Of a DNA stretch of 64,000 bases, positions 17,324-25,883 are shown one piece after another (position 1 is the stretch's first letter; every line of letters begins with the position of its first letter). Under the pieces are notes generated by a model. It had not been told where the DNA came from. It saw only the letters and a list, made by a program, of their open reading frames with translations, and did not search any database. The position numbers and the translations under genes are program-made. The DNA lies in the NCBI RefSeq assembly GCF_001278805.1, contig NZ_CP012602.1, positions 2,510,001 to 2,574,000 on the forward strand. The letters run 5' to 3'. This DNA comes from Bacillus sp. FJAT-18017 (GTDB lineage Bacteria; Bacillota; Bacilli; Bacillales; Cytobacillaceae).

Positions 17324-18274
17324 CTAAAAGTTCAGCTGTTTTGCTGAGTATTTAAGCGCTTTATTTGAGTCCTCGAGCATTTTTTTAAATAGGTCGGAAA
17401 CGGATGGAATGTCTTTAATTTGACCGGCTATCTGCCCGGCATTTAAGAATCCTTCCTGGACATTTCCGTCAATTGCTCCTGTTTTATGATAATATTCCGA
17501 GGTTTTTTCCATGAATTCAGCTATGGTCAATGCAGGTTCCTGATCAAGAAGCTTTCTAGCGTATGGAGCATCCAGCACTCTTCTGATTCTTCCATGCTGC
17601 CTTCCAAGTATAAGAGTTGAAGTATCATCGGCGTCGAGAATCATTTTTTTATAAATAGCATTGAAAGGAGCTTCCTTAACAGTGATAAACCGGGTTCCCA
17701 TTTGAATCGCGGATGCCCCCAGAACAAGCGCGGCTGCAAGGCCACGGCCATCAGCAATTCCCCCCGCCGCGATTACAGGGACCCGGACAGCCTCGGCTAG
17801 CTGGGGAATCAGCGCCATGGTCGTTGTCTCGGACGGAGAATTGATTCCTGCAGCCTCATACCCTTCGCCAACAATGGCATCCACCCCAGCCTCCTCAGCC
17901 TTCCTCGCATGTTTGACAGAAGCCGTTACTGCGATTACTTTAATGCCCGCCTCATGAAGCTTAGGAATAAATGGAGCTGGATTTCCGGCAGATAAAGAGA
18001 CAACCTGGACTTTATGTTTAATCGCTAGCGAAAGGATTTCATTTGTAAAAAGAGAAACGCCGATTGGGACATTTATAGCAAAGGGCCTGTTGGTTTTTGA
18101 TTTTGTCTCAAGGATCAACTGTTCGACCTCTTTAGAATCCATCGTCCCCGCGCCGATTGTCCCCAAACCTCCAGCCTCGGAAATTGCTGCAGCCAACGGG
18201 GCATTGCTTATGTTGCCCATCCCGCCCTGGATGATTGGATAACGGATATTCAAGAGTTTTGTCAGTCTATTCAC
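17324..18274 (-). CDS. Nitronate monooxygenase / FabK-like flavoprotein
   Basis: 316 residues of the 2-nitropropane dioxygenase family (TIM barrel, FMN). It shows IIQGGMGNISNAPLAAAISEAGGLG at the N-terminus (the first 12-residue stretch is the flavin loop), VDAIVGEGYEAAG, and the phosphate-binding PVIAAGGIADGRGLAAALVLGASAIQMGTRF region (written as adjoining motifs). Members act on nitronates, as enoyl-ACP reductase II, or have no known role. It lies 58 bases below paaX in the same direction, the last gene of the paa block. Its job there is not clear; quinone or nitronate detoxification is possible. Confidence 0.78.
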   Translation of the reverse strand: MNRLTKLLNIRYPIIQGGMGNISNAPLAAAISEAGGLGTIGAGTMDSKEVEQLILETKSKTNRPFAINVPIGVSLFTNEILSLAIKHKVQVVSLSAGNPAPFIPKLHEAGIKVIAVTASVKHARKAEEAGVDAIVGEGYEAAGINSPSETTTMALIPQLAEAVRVPVIAAGGIADGRGLAAALVLGASAIQMGTRFITVKEAPFNAIYKKMILDADDTSTLILGRQHGRIRRVLDAPYARKLLDQEPALTIAEFMEKTSEYYHKTGAIDGNVQEGFLNAGQIAGQIKDIPSVSDLFKKMLEDSNKALKYSAKQLNF

Positions 18275-18332
18275 AAATTCAGCACCACCGTATAAAAATC
18301 GTCATATAAAAGGTTCGCTTTAAGTCAAATTC

Positions 18333-19208
18333 TTAATCGACAATGAATGGATGGAAAGTAGCATCATAGTTTTGATCACGTTCATTTAAGCCATTTCCCT
18401 CTTTAAAAACGTCCTCGAAAAAACGTGAAGAAGGTTCAGCCAGCTCTTTATAATACTCGGCAAACAAGGATGCAGCATGGCCTCCGAGCCATTTTTCTGG
18501 AAGAAGCTCTTCAGGCAGCCCTGGATCCACAAATAAAAATTTCCTATATTCATGGACTAGCTTTGTTCTTTCCACAAAGCATTCTGCATCCGTCATTTGG
18601 CCTTTCTGAATTTTATTTTTACCGATGATATAACTTTGGCTATAGGTTTGGATAAATTCCTGGTAGCGGCCGTTTATTTCATCAATATCCCAGCATTTCT
18701 CAACAAGCCGGGCGTTTTCCTTAGGACCATTGTAATCGGCGATAAAAAAATCAACATATTCTGAAATACCATATTTATCAATAAGGTCATAAACTTCATT
18801 CTCAAGCGGATTTGCAGAAATCCATGAGCTGTTGGAAAGCGAACCAAAGCCGCTCCATACAAGCTCTTTTCTTAATTCGTCACGGATGTTTCGGATATCT
18901 TCTGGTATGTTGTACATTAAAATCCGCCATTTTCCATCCCATGCCTCAGGCATTAGCTTGAAAATTCTCTTTGCGGCTTCTTCAATCCGGCGTACTCCAC
19001 GCGCAGTCAACGAATAATAGCTTTTATTGCCAACCTTCTCTGCCTGTACCCAGCCCTGTTTATTCATTCGTGATATGGCAGCCCTGACAGATTGGCTATT
19101 ATGCCCGAACTCCTCCAGGAGCCGAATCAGGCTTCCAACCCAGATTTTATTGCCGTAATGTGAAATGTAGTCGCCATAAAGTGTAAATATCATTGATCGA
19201 GTGTTCAT
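18333..19208 (-). CDS. paaX: PaaX family phenylacetate-operon repressor
   Basis: 291 residues, typical PaaX length. The N-terminal winged helix (SMIFTLYGDYI, then SVRAAISRMNKQGWV as the recognition region, and NKSYYSLTARG as the wing) is followed by the PaaX central domain with WRILMYNIPE and the C-terminal helical domain ending in FHPFIVD. PaaX-type repressors leave DNA when phenylacetyl-CoA binds, coupling the paa genes to their own substrate. It lies 60 bases below the thiolase gene. A ribosome site AAAGGTG precedes the ATG. Confidence 0.9.
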   Translation of the reverse strand: MNTRSMIFTLYGDYISHYGNKIWVGSLIRLLEEFGHNSQSVRAAISRMNKQGWVQAEKVGNKSYYSLTARGVRRIEEAAKRIFKLMPEAWDGKWRILMYNIPEDIRNIRDELRKELVWSGFGSLSNSSWISANPLENEVYDLIDKYGISEYVDFFIADYNGPKENARLVEKCWDIDEINGRYQEFIQTYSQSYIIGKNKIQKGQMTDAECFVERTKLVHEYRKFLFVDPGLPEELLPEKWLGGHAASLFAEYYKELAEPSSRFFEDVFKEGNGLNERDQNYDATFHPFIVD

Positions 19209-19268
19209 TTAATGTCACCTTTTCTGCTTTGTCTCTTGTTGCAATTTTCCGGCTTTTTAAGCTAGCCG

Positions 19269-20486
19269 TCAATTATCAAGGTCGATTTTCTCAACAATCG
19301 TTGCGATTCCCTGGCCGACACCCACACACATCGATGCAAGGCCATAGCGTGTATCCTGGCGTTTCATTTCATGAAGGAGTGTCGTTAGGATTCTTGCGCC
19401 ACTTGCTCCAAGCGGATGGCCGAATGCGATTGCTCCTCCGTTAACATTTGTGCGCTCGGGGTTCAGGCCAAGCTCTCTTATGCAGGCTATTGCCTGTGAT
19501 GAAAAAGCTTCGTTCAGCTCGCAAAGCCCAATATCGTCTATTGATAGTCCAGCCCTGTGCAGAGCCTTTTTGGCAGCAAAAATAGGGCCAACACCCATGA
19601 TTCTTGGCTCGAGGCCGGCAACAGCTGATGTAACATATTTGGCAAGAGGCTTGATGCCCAATGAACGTGCTTTTTCTGCACTCATAATCAATAGAGCCGA
19701 TGCCCCATCATTGACTCCTGAAGCGTTGCCCGCTGTAACCGTTCCTCCGGAAAACAGCGGTTTCAACCGTCCGAGCTTTTCGATAGTTGTTTCAGGGCGC
19801 GGATGCTCATCATCGGAAATTACTATCTCATTTCCTTTTTTATCATGATAGATAACCGGGATAATTTCATCCTTGAATCGTTCACTGTCTATTGCGGCTC
19901 TGGCTTTCATTTGGCTTTCAAAAGCATACTGATCCTGTTGCTGCCTGGATATCCCGTATTCCTTCGCTACATTTTCGGCTGTTTCCGGCATGCTCTCAGT
20001 ACCGTATAGTTCCTGCAGGTTTTTATTAATAAACCGCCAGCCTATTGTTGTATCAAAAAGCTCCATGTTTCCCCGTGGAAAACTATCTGCTGGTTTTGCC
20101 ATCACCAGTGGTGCCCGTGTCATGCTTTCGGTCCCGCCAGCGATGAAAATATCCCCTTCGCCGGCTAAAATTGCCCGTGCCGCATAATTGACAGCGTCGA
20201 GCCCGGATCCGCACAGCCGATTAATCGTCGTGCCGGCTACCGCAACCGGAAGGCCGGCCAGTAGTGCAGACATTCTGGCAACATTGCGGTTATCTTCGCC
20301 AGCCTGATTGGCGCAGCCAAAAACAACCTCTTCGATTTCCTCGGGATGGATTAAAGAGTTCCGCTCCATAAGGGCTTTTATTACTATAGCGCCAAGGTCA
20401 TCCGGCCTGACTGTTTTCAATACTCCATTATACCGTCCGATAGGTGTTCGTACTGCGTCTACTATTACCGCTTCCCGCTGCGTCAC
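19269..20486 (-). CDS. paaJ: Beta-ketoadipyl-CoA-type thiolase
   Basis: 405 residues. Thiolase with nucleophile Cys92 (NRLCGSGLDAVN), His357 (AFGHPLGASGAR) and Cys387 (ASMCVGVGQG) all present. LYGTESMPETAENVA and the 400-residue length match the PaaJ/PcaF subgroup, which cleaves 3-oxoadipyl-CoA to succinyl-CoA and acetyl-CoA, and in phenylacetate breakdown also 3-oxo-5,6-dehydrosuberyl-CoA. Its start overlaps paaH by four bases. General acetyl-CoA acetyltransferases are the main alternative, but the operon argues for the paa step. Confidence 0.87.
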   Translation of the reverse strand: MTQREAVIVDAVRTPIGRYNGVLKTVRPDDLGAIVIKALMERNSLIHPEEIEEVVFGCANQAGEDNRNVARMSALLAGLPVAVAGTTINRLCGSGLDAVNYAARAILAGEGDIFIAGGTESMTRAPLVMAKPADSFPRGNMELFDTTIGWRFINKNLQELYGTESMPETAENVAKEYGISRQQQDQYAFESQMKARAAIDSERFKDEIIPVIYHDKKGNEIVISDDEHPRPETTIEKLGRLKPLFSGGTVTAGNASGVNDGASALLIMSAEKARSLGIKPLAKYVTSAVAGLEPRIMGVGPIFAAKKALHRAGLSIDDIGLCELNEAFSSQAIACIRELGLNPERTNVNGGAIAFGHPLGASGARILTTLLHEMKRQDTRYGLASMCVGVGQGIATIVEKIDLDN

Positions 20487-21367
20487 TTGAGTTTTCCCTC
20501 CAGTACTGATGAGGTTAGCTTTTCACGATAATCGTATACTCCGCGTCCGCTTTTCCTGCCGAGCCTTCCCGCTTTCACATACTGCTCGAGGAGTGGCGAA
20601 GGCCTGTATTTATCGCCAAGCTTTTCATGGAGATACTTTAAATTGTTCAGCCGGGTATCTAAGCCGACTAAATCACCAAGTTCAAATGGCCCCATCGGAT
20701 AATTTAGGCCAAGCTTAATTGCTTTATCAATCTCCTCCGGTGTCCCTACGCCTTCCTGAAGCATGTAAAAAGCTTCATTTCCAACCAACGCACTGATCCT
20801 GCTAGTGACAAAGCCGGGAAACTCATTAACAACTACAGTTTCCTTCCCCATTTTTTCAGCTGCCGCGCGAATTTTCCCAGATGTTTCATCACTGGTTTCC
20901 AGACCACGAATAATTTCAACGAGCTTCATTTTGTGGACAGGATTAAAAAAGTGCATCGCAATCACTTTTTCCGGCCTAGTTGTAAAGGAACCGATTTCAG
21001 TGGGGCTCATCGTCGAGGTATTTGTCGCAAACAGACAAGTTTCCGGAGCATGTCGGTCAATTTTTTCAAAAATATCCTTCTTGATTGAGAGTATTTCCGG
21101 GACAGCTTCTATGACAAGATCAGCATCCTTTACAGACTCTTCAATACTAGTAGAATAAGAAAGGTTTGAGATTCCTTCGTGGACGTCGGCCTCTGTTAAC
21201 TTTCCCCTTGCTTTTGCTCCTTCAAAAATGGAGTTAATTTCTGCTTTGGCAGTCTGCAGCTGTTCCTGGCTGGTATCTATCAGGCTCACCGTGAAGCCAC
21301 CCGCCGCACTCACATAGGCTATTCCCCTGCCCATAACCCCCGAACCGATAACAACGACTTTTTCCAT
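20483..21367 (-). CDS. paaH: 3-hydroxyacyl-CoA dehydrogenase PaaH
   Basis: NAD-dependent oxidation of 3-hydroxyadipyl-CoA in phenylacetate breakdown. Residues 4-15 hold the Rossmann motif VVVIGSGVMGRG, followed by MHFFNPVHKMKLVEII with the catalytic His and the C-terminal helical domain (GLNYPMGPFELGDLVGLD). The frame stays open to 21463, but AGAAGG eight bases before the ATG at 21367 sets a 294-residue protein, close to the family norm of about 285. The extra codons fall in a short repeat. Four-base overlap with the thiolase gene. Confidence 0.88.
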   Translation of the reverse strand: MEKVVVIGSGVMGRGIAYVSAAGGFTVSLIDTSQEQLQTAKAEINSIFEGAKARGKLTEADVHEGISNLSYSTSIEESVKDADLVIEAVPEILSIKKDIFEKIDRHAPETCLFATNTSTMSPTEIGSFTTRPEKVIAMHFFNPVHKMKLVEIIRGLETSDETSGKIRAAAEKMGKETVVVNEFPGFVTSRISALVGNEAFYMLQEGVGTPEEIDKAIKLGLNYPMGPFELGDLVGLDTRLNNLKYLHEKLGDKYRPSPLLEQYVKAGRLGRKSGRGVYDYREKLTSSVLEGKLK

Positions 21368-21389
21368 AAGCATCACCTTCTTCCTATAA

Positions 21390-21450
21390 AAACCGATGGT
21401 GCCTGTCACCCCGGACCGAAAAACCGAACAATACCTGTCACTCCCCGGAT
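21390..21450. repeat. Two direct copies of a 30-bp GTGACAGG repeat
   Basis: Two adjoining units (21390-21420 and 21421-21450) share AAAAACCGA, then CCTGTCAC and CCCCGG. On the minus strand each reads GTGACAGGYAYY. The motif resembles GGTGACAGGCACC repeats scattered in Bacillus genomes. They lie just upstream of paaH. Confidence 0.6.
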
Positions 21451-21549
21451 TTTCTTGTCCCATAGATTTTGTTTCACAGATATTGCCTTATTTGAAAGTT
21501 TAAATGGATTCATACACCTGGTTACTACTATAAACTACGCATACAAATC

Positions 21550-21858
21550 ACTAGTCCTGGTACATGAGCATGGCTATGCACCGTATAGTCAGGGTCAGGC
21601 CCTCACTACCTTGCAAATAAATAAATAGTAAGAAATAGTTATGGCTGTTAGTCAAAAATAATTAGTCAATCAGGAAAATTACTAGTGGTGGTACATGAGC
21701 ATGGCTATTTACCTTATGGCCCGGGTCAGGCCCTCACTACCTTCGAACATGATAAATAGTAAAAATTAGTTAAGGCTGTTAGTCAAAAATAGCTAAGCAT
21801 TCATGAAAATCACTAGTCCTGGTACATGAGCATGACTATCCACCGTATAGCCCATACA
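21550..21858. repeat. 131-bp tandem repeat, about 2.4 copies
   Basis: ACTAGT followed by GGTACATGAGCATG occurs at 21550, 21681 and 21812, a 131-base period. The first two units also share GGGTCAGGCCCTCACTACCTT and GGCTGTTAGTCAAAAATA. The third copy stops after about 46 bases. No open frame of note spans it. It fills the gap between the aldehyde dehydrogenase terminator and paaH. Confidence 0.85.
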
Positions 21859-21914
21859 GCATTCTACCAACCAGATAACCCCGTCCATACCTGGTTTCAT
21901 ATCGTATTCACTTT

Positions 21915-21950
21915 TCAAAAAGACAAGCACCCCTCGCCAAGGTGCTTGTC
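21915..21950 (-). terminator. Terminator of the aldehyde dehydrogenase gene
   Basis: GACAAGCACC and GGTGCTTGTC form a perfect 10-bp stem. On the minus strand it is followed by TTTTT. It separates the aldehyde dehydrogenase unit from paaH. Confidence 0.85.
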
Positions 21951-21964
21951 AATTCTTACTCTGA

Positions 21965-23482
21965 TTAAACACCAAGCGGATTTAATGGCTTAGGCCCGTA
22001 ATAGGAAATAATGCTCTTTGTTTCTGTATACAAATCCAATGTCTCGATTGACAATTCGCGTCCGAAGCCGGATTGCTTATAACCGCCGAACGGTGTTCCT
22101 GGAAAAGCGGAGAATGGGCAATTGACCATCACGATTCCGGCCTGGATTTGCTTGGAGACACGGGTTGCCCGGCCATAATCCTTTGTCCAGATAGCAGAAC
22201 CAAGGCCGTATTCGCTGTCATTCGCAAGTTTTATTGCTTGTTTTTCATCAGTAAATTTCATTGCTACGACGACAGGGCCAAAAATCTCCTCACGAACGGC
22301 CTTCATTTCGTGGTTAACATTTGTAAGTATCGTAGGTTCATACCAAAAGCCATTTTCATAGCCTTCGATATTGCCTTCCGTGCCTCCTGCCTCAAGTGTT
22401 GCACCATCCTTGAGTGCAGATTGGACGTACCCATCAATTACCTCCAGCTGGGAACGGCTAATAATCGCGCCCACATGAGTTTCTTTTTCAAAAGGATTTC
22501 CAAGCTTAAGGCTCTTTGTTTTAGCAATAAATTTTTCCATGAATTGATCATAGATACTTTCGTGAATATAAAGCCGGGACCTTGCTTCACACGACTGGCC
22601 ACTGTTATAAAAAATCCCAAATAGCGAGCCGTCGACTGCAGCATCAATGTCAGCGTCTTCAAATACGATATTCGGGGATTTACCGCCAAGCTCAAGGGTA
22701 ACCCGCTTTAGAGTCTGGGAAGCCTTTGCCATTATATCTTTGCCGATAGGTGTGGAACCAGTGAAGGCAACCTTATCGACCTGTGGGTGTTCGACAAGGT
22801 AATTGCCCACCTCGGATCCTGCTCCAGGAATAATATTGACGACCCCGGCCGGGACTCCCGCTTCAATGCAAATTTCTCCTAAAACAATCGCTGTCAGAGG
22901 GGTCAGAGATGCTGGCTTTACGACAACCGAGCAGCCAACGGCAATTGCCGGCGCTATTTTCCAGGCAGCCATCATTAGCGGATAATTCCAAGGAATAATT
23001 TGCGCGCACACACCGACTGGTTCTTTCTCGGTAATGTTCTGGAACGCACCTGGCATGCTGTTAACAGCACCGCGATGGCTGACAATCGCTCCCGCATAAA
23101 ACTCGAAATCTTCAATTGCCTGCATAACCTGGCCCTGGGCTGCAGCAAGTGATTTACCTGTATCCAAAATCTCCAATTCTACTAATTCGTTAAATCTCGC
23201 CCTCATGATTGATGCAATCTTGTTAAGTGTCCTTGATCTTTTGTTAACAGGGAAGTGGCGCCACTTGCCAAAATCAAATGCATTCCTTGCAGCTTTGACA
23301 GCTAGCTCGGCATCCTCGATTCCCGCCTTGGCTATCGTGGCGATTACCTGTCCTGTTGCAGGATTGATTGTTTCATAGGTTTGGCCGGACTGGCTATCAG
23401 CCCTTTCACCGTTTATAATCAGCTGATAACGGTCCCGTTTCATTTCCATTGGTTCAAGCTTTTGTTCTTTTACTGTCGACAT
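21965..23482 (-). CDS. Aldehyde dehydrogenase, stand-alone, in the paa cluster
   Basis: 505 residues, NAD(P)-dependent ALDH fold. Catalytic Glu264 (TLELGGKSPN) and Cys298 (NSGQSCEAR) are present, with IPWNYPLMMAAWKIAPA for cofactor binding. In E. coli-type pathways the ring-opening enzyme PaaZ fuses an ALDH to a MaoC hydratase; here there is no MaoC part. It may be the separate 3-oxo-5,6-dehydrosuberyl-CoA semialdehyde dehydrogenase, or a phenylacetaldehyde dehydrogenase. It starts at an ATG behind GAAGGAG; it has its own terminator and is preceded by a 21-bp repeat array. Confidence 0.85.
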   Translation of the reverse strand: MSTVKEQKLEPMEMKRDRYQLIINGERADSQSGQTYETINPATGQVIATIAKAGIEDAELAVKAARNAFDFGKWRHFPVNKRSRTLNKIASIMRARFNELVELEILDTGKSLAAAQGQVMQAIEDFEFYAGAIVSHRGAVNSMPGAFQNITEKEPVGVCAQIIPWNYPLMMAAWKIAPAIAVGCSVVVKPASLTPLTAIVLGEICIEAGVPAGVVNIIPGAGSEVGNYLVEHPQVDKVAFTGSTPIGKDIMAKASQTLKRVTLELGGKSPNIVFEDADIDAAVDGSLFGIFYNSGQSCEARSRLYIHESIYDQFMEKFIAKTKSLKLGNPFEKETHVGAIISRSQLEVIDGYVQSALKDGATLEAGGTEGNIEGYENGFWYEPTILTNVNHEMKAVREEIFGPVVVAMKFTDEKQAIKLANDSEYGLGSAIWTKDYGRATRVSKQIQAGIVMVNCPFSAFPGTPFGGYKQSGFGRELSIETLDLYTETKSIISYYGPKPLNPLGV

Positions 23483-23557
23483 GGGTTCAGCTCCTTCTTC
23501 AAATAGATTTTGTGGAGTTGGTTTTGAGTGTCTTTCCTTTAGCCCTTAATTCATTTC

Positions 23558-23700
23558 TATGGGCACATTTCGAATTTCTATGGGCACTTTTCATGATTCT
23601 ATAGGCACTTTTCGAAATTCTATGAGCACATTTCACGTTTCTATGAGTACTTCCCCAATTCTATAGGCATATTTATGACTTCTATAAGCAAAAATGCCGG
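23558..23700. repeat. Seven-copy 21-bp tandem repeat
   Basis: CTATRRGCAC-like words occur at 23558, 23579, 23600, 23621, 23642, 23662 and 23683, that is, steps of 20-21 bases (about two helical turns). The consensus is roughly CTATGGGCACTTTTCNNNTTT. It begins 22 bases after the paaG stop. A related array with a 20-21 base rhythm is at 47869-47985. Confidence 0.88.
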
Positions 23701-23722
23701 TCTTACTAAAGATGAGGTGACT

Positions 23723-24496
23723 CTACTTCCCTTTGAATTCCGGCTTTCTTTTTTCTGAAAAAGCAGCTACCCCTTCCAGATGGTCTTCGGTCAGGCCGGC
23801 GATGCGCTGGCTCTGTGCATCCCGTTCCAGGAAACCGTCAATACTTGTCGCCCAGCTTGCCTTCAGGTTTCGTTTAATCAGGCCAATTGCTTTAGTTGGC
23901 ATGTCAGCAAGCCTATTAGCGAAGGCGGCGGCCTCATCTAAAAACGATTCAGCAGGAACCAGCTTTGTTACCAGACCGAGTCGATTGGCCTCCTCCGCGT
24001 TGACCTTTTCACCCAGTACTGCAAGCTCGAGAGCCTTTGCATGGCCAATAATCCGTGGAAGATAATATAGATTTCCAGCGTCCGGAACCAGGCCAATATG
24101 GATGAAGGCTTGAAGAAAGCTGGCCTTTTCCGAGACGATCCGGAAATCACATGCCAGGGCAAGGCTCATGCCTGCTCCAGCCGCTACTCCATTAACTGCC
24201 GCAATCACCGGCTTTTCACATTTCTCAATCTCGAGCACCATCGGGTTATAATTGTTGCGGAGTACGTCAGCGTAATTGGTTTCTTTAGTTACCTCGCTTA
24301 AATCCTGGCCGGAACAAAAAGCTCTCCCGGCACCTGTTATCACAACCGCACGAACCGAGTTGTCCCTGGATGCTTTCCGGACGGCTTCGCCAACTTCCTT
24401 GTTGAGTTTGGCTGTAAATGCGTTAAGCTTATCCGGGCGGTTTAGGGTAATCCAAGCTGTCTTGCCGCGAATATCGTATTCTACTGTTTCAAACAT
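23723..24496 (-). CDS. paaG: 2-(1,2-epoxy-1,2-dihydrophenyl)acetyl-CoA isomerase PaaG
   Basis: 257 residues, crotonase fold. It isomerises ring-epoxidised phenylacetyl-CoA to the oxepin. The oxyanion segment CSGQDLSEV and GVAAGAGMSLALACDFRI are present. Both glutamates used by true hydratases are missing, and GLVPDAGNLYYLPR supplies the aspartate (near residue 138) typical of PaaG. The gene has AAGGGGG upstream and lies 15 bases below the PaaF-like gene. The terminal FSEKRKPEFKGK is normal for the family. Confidence 0.88.
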   Translation of the reverse strand: MFETVEYDIRGKTAWITLNRPDKLNAFTAKLNKEVGEAVRKASRDNSVRAVVITGAGRAFCSGQDLSEVTKETNYADVLRNNYNPMVLEIEKCEKPVIAAVNGVAAGAGMSLALACDFRIVSEKASFLQAFIHIGLVPDAGNLYYLPRIIGHAKALELAVLGEKVNAEEANRLGLVTKLVPAESFLDEAAAFANRLADMPTKAIGLIKRNLKASWATSIDGFLERDAQSQRIAGLTEDHLEGVAAFSEKRKPEFKGK

Positions 24497-24511
24497 TTGT
24501 ATGTAGCCCCC

Positions 24512-25291
24512 TTATCGCCCTTGAAAATCGGCCTTCCTCTTATCCAGGAATGCTTTCATTCCTTCCTTTTGATCCTCGGAAGAAAACAGCATGGTAAAAT
24601 TCTTTCGTTCATATTTCATTCCTTCATAGATCGATGCATCAATAGCATGCAGGACAGACTCTTTAATAAACCTGACCGATAGCGGCGGCATTTTCGCAAT
24701 TTGATTTGCGTAGCGAGCTGCCTCCTCCATTAACGCCTCACGGGCAAACACCTGATTAACCAGGCCGAATTCCCGGGCTTCTTTTGCGGTAATCCTCTTT
24801 CCGGTGAATAGCCATTCCATCGCTTTAGTTTTTCCGGCAAGCTTTGTAAGCCTGACAGTTCCACCTGCTCCCGGCATGACTCCGAGCAAAACCTCTGGAA
24901 AGCCGAACTCAGCATCTTCTGCAGAAAAAAGAATGTCGCAGCAAAGTGCCAGCTCGAATGCTCCGCCTAATGCAAAACCATGCACTGCGCCAATGATCGG
25001 CTTTTTAATCCAGGCGAGCCGGTCCCAATCTGTAAATTGATTCAATAGTTCCATCTGAATGGTATTGGCGTCTGCCATTTCATCAATGTCAGCCCCCGCC
25101 GCAAAACAGCGTCCCTTGCCGCTTAGAACAATTGCCCGAATAGTCTCGTCTCGGTCAAATTGCTCCATACCCTGAAGGATTTCAGCGACCATTCCCCTGT
25201 TCAATGCATTGAGAACCTCGGGGCGGTTCAGCCCAATGAAGGCAACTGCACCATCTGTCCTTGTTTCAATGTACTCAAAACTATTATTCAT
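24512..25291 (-). CDS. paaF: Enoyl-CoA hydratase, PaaF-like
   Basis: About 259 residues. Crotonase with both catalytic glutamates: one in GGAFELALCCD and one in FGFPEVLLGVMPGAGGT. It can therefore hydrate 2,3-dehydroadipyl-CoA (PaaF step). Without PaaZ in the cluster, a hydrolytic ring-opening role is another possibility. The frame extends to 25306, but GAGGAAG just ahead of the ATG at 25291 makes that start likelier; it overlaps the end of the EthD gene by eight bases. Numbering of paaF/paaG roles rests on the glutamates. Confidence 0.82.
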   Translation of the reverse strand: MNNSFEYIETRTDGAVAFIGLNRPEVLNALNRGMVAEILQGMEQFDRDETIRAIVLSGKGRCFAAGADIDEMADANTIQMELLNQFTDWDRLAWIKKPIIGAVHGFALGGAFELALCCDILFSAEDAEFGFPEVLLGVMPGAGGTVRLTKLAGKTKAMEWLFTGKRITAKEAREFGLVNQVFAREALMEEAARYANQIAKMPPLSVRFIKESVLHAIDASIYEGMKYERKNFTMLFSSEDQKEGMKAFLDKRKADFQGR

Positions 25292-25592
25292 TGACTTCCT
25301 CGCCAATCATCAGAGTCAGAATATCACCGGCAAATTTCATTGCGTCCTTTCCAGATGCCTTTGCTTCATCAGTTTTCATTGCAGCTTTGAAAGCTGCCAT
25401 ATCCTCATAGTACATTTCGGCCATCATGTAATAAGGAGTTTCTCCACCCATAGGGCTGCCGGTAATTCTAGTCGCAACACATTTCTGAAGGCCTGGAATT
25501 TTTTCAGTAAGCGGAATATGCGTGTTAAAGTAGTACTCGTCAAATGCCTCCTTGTTCTCCGGATGCTTGTAAAGCGCGATCATTTTAATCAT
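25284..25592 (-). CDS. EthD family protein
   Basis: 102 residues, a ferredoxin-like alpha-beta barrel of the EthD/dimeric type. KMIALYKHPENKEAFDEYYFNTHIPL has the family's conserved YY-x-x-H-x-P pattern (read as short blocks). EthD proteins accompany oxidation systems, and some relatives act as small lyases or monooxygenases. It starts at an ATG behind AGGGAG, and its end overlaps the PaaF-like start. Sitting between paaD and paaF, it may handle a reactive ring-opened intermediate; this is inference with no direct residue evidence. Confidence 0.75.
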   Translation of the reverse strand: MIKMIALYKHPENKEAFDEYYFNTHIPLTEKIPGLQKCVATRITGSPMGGETPYYMMAEMYYEDMAAFKAAMKTDEAKASGKDAMKFAGDILTLMIGEEVNE

Positions 25593-25716
25593 AGCTCTCT
25601 CTCCCTTATAAATTATTGGGGCAACAACAAGTGCTGCCCAGGTTTGCTCGATTAAGTTTGAACTAATATATATGGTTCCATTCCAATAGTCTTATAAACT
25701 CTAAATATTTCAATCC

Positions 25717-25872
25717 AGCTTATTGGCACCATTTCAAGGGTCTCAGCCGTTCAAAACGAATCCAATCGAGCTTATTGGCGTCATTTTAAGGGTCTCAGCC
25801 GCTCAAAACGAATCTAATTCAGCTTATTGGCACCATTTCCACGGTCTCCCAACCTCAAAACAATTCCAATAC
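25717..25872. repeat. Three-copy 52-bp tandem repeat
   Basis: AGCTTATTGGC occurs at 25717, 25769 and 25821, an exact 52-base period. Units continue with AAGGGTCTCAGCCG, then TCAAAACGAATC and CCAAT. ATTGG and CCAAT close each unit as an inverted pair. The array ends 12 bases from the paaD stop. Confidence 0.88.
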
Positions 25873-25883
25873 GATGAACGGTA

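Noticed and set aside
20483..21463. Longer paaH start at 21463
   Set aside because: The extra 32 codons cross a short repeat, and the ATG at 21367 has a proper ribosome site.
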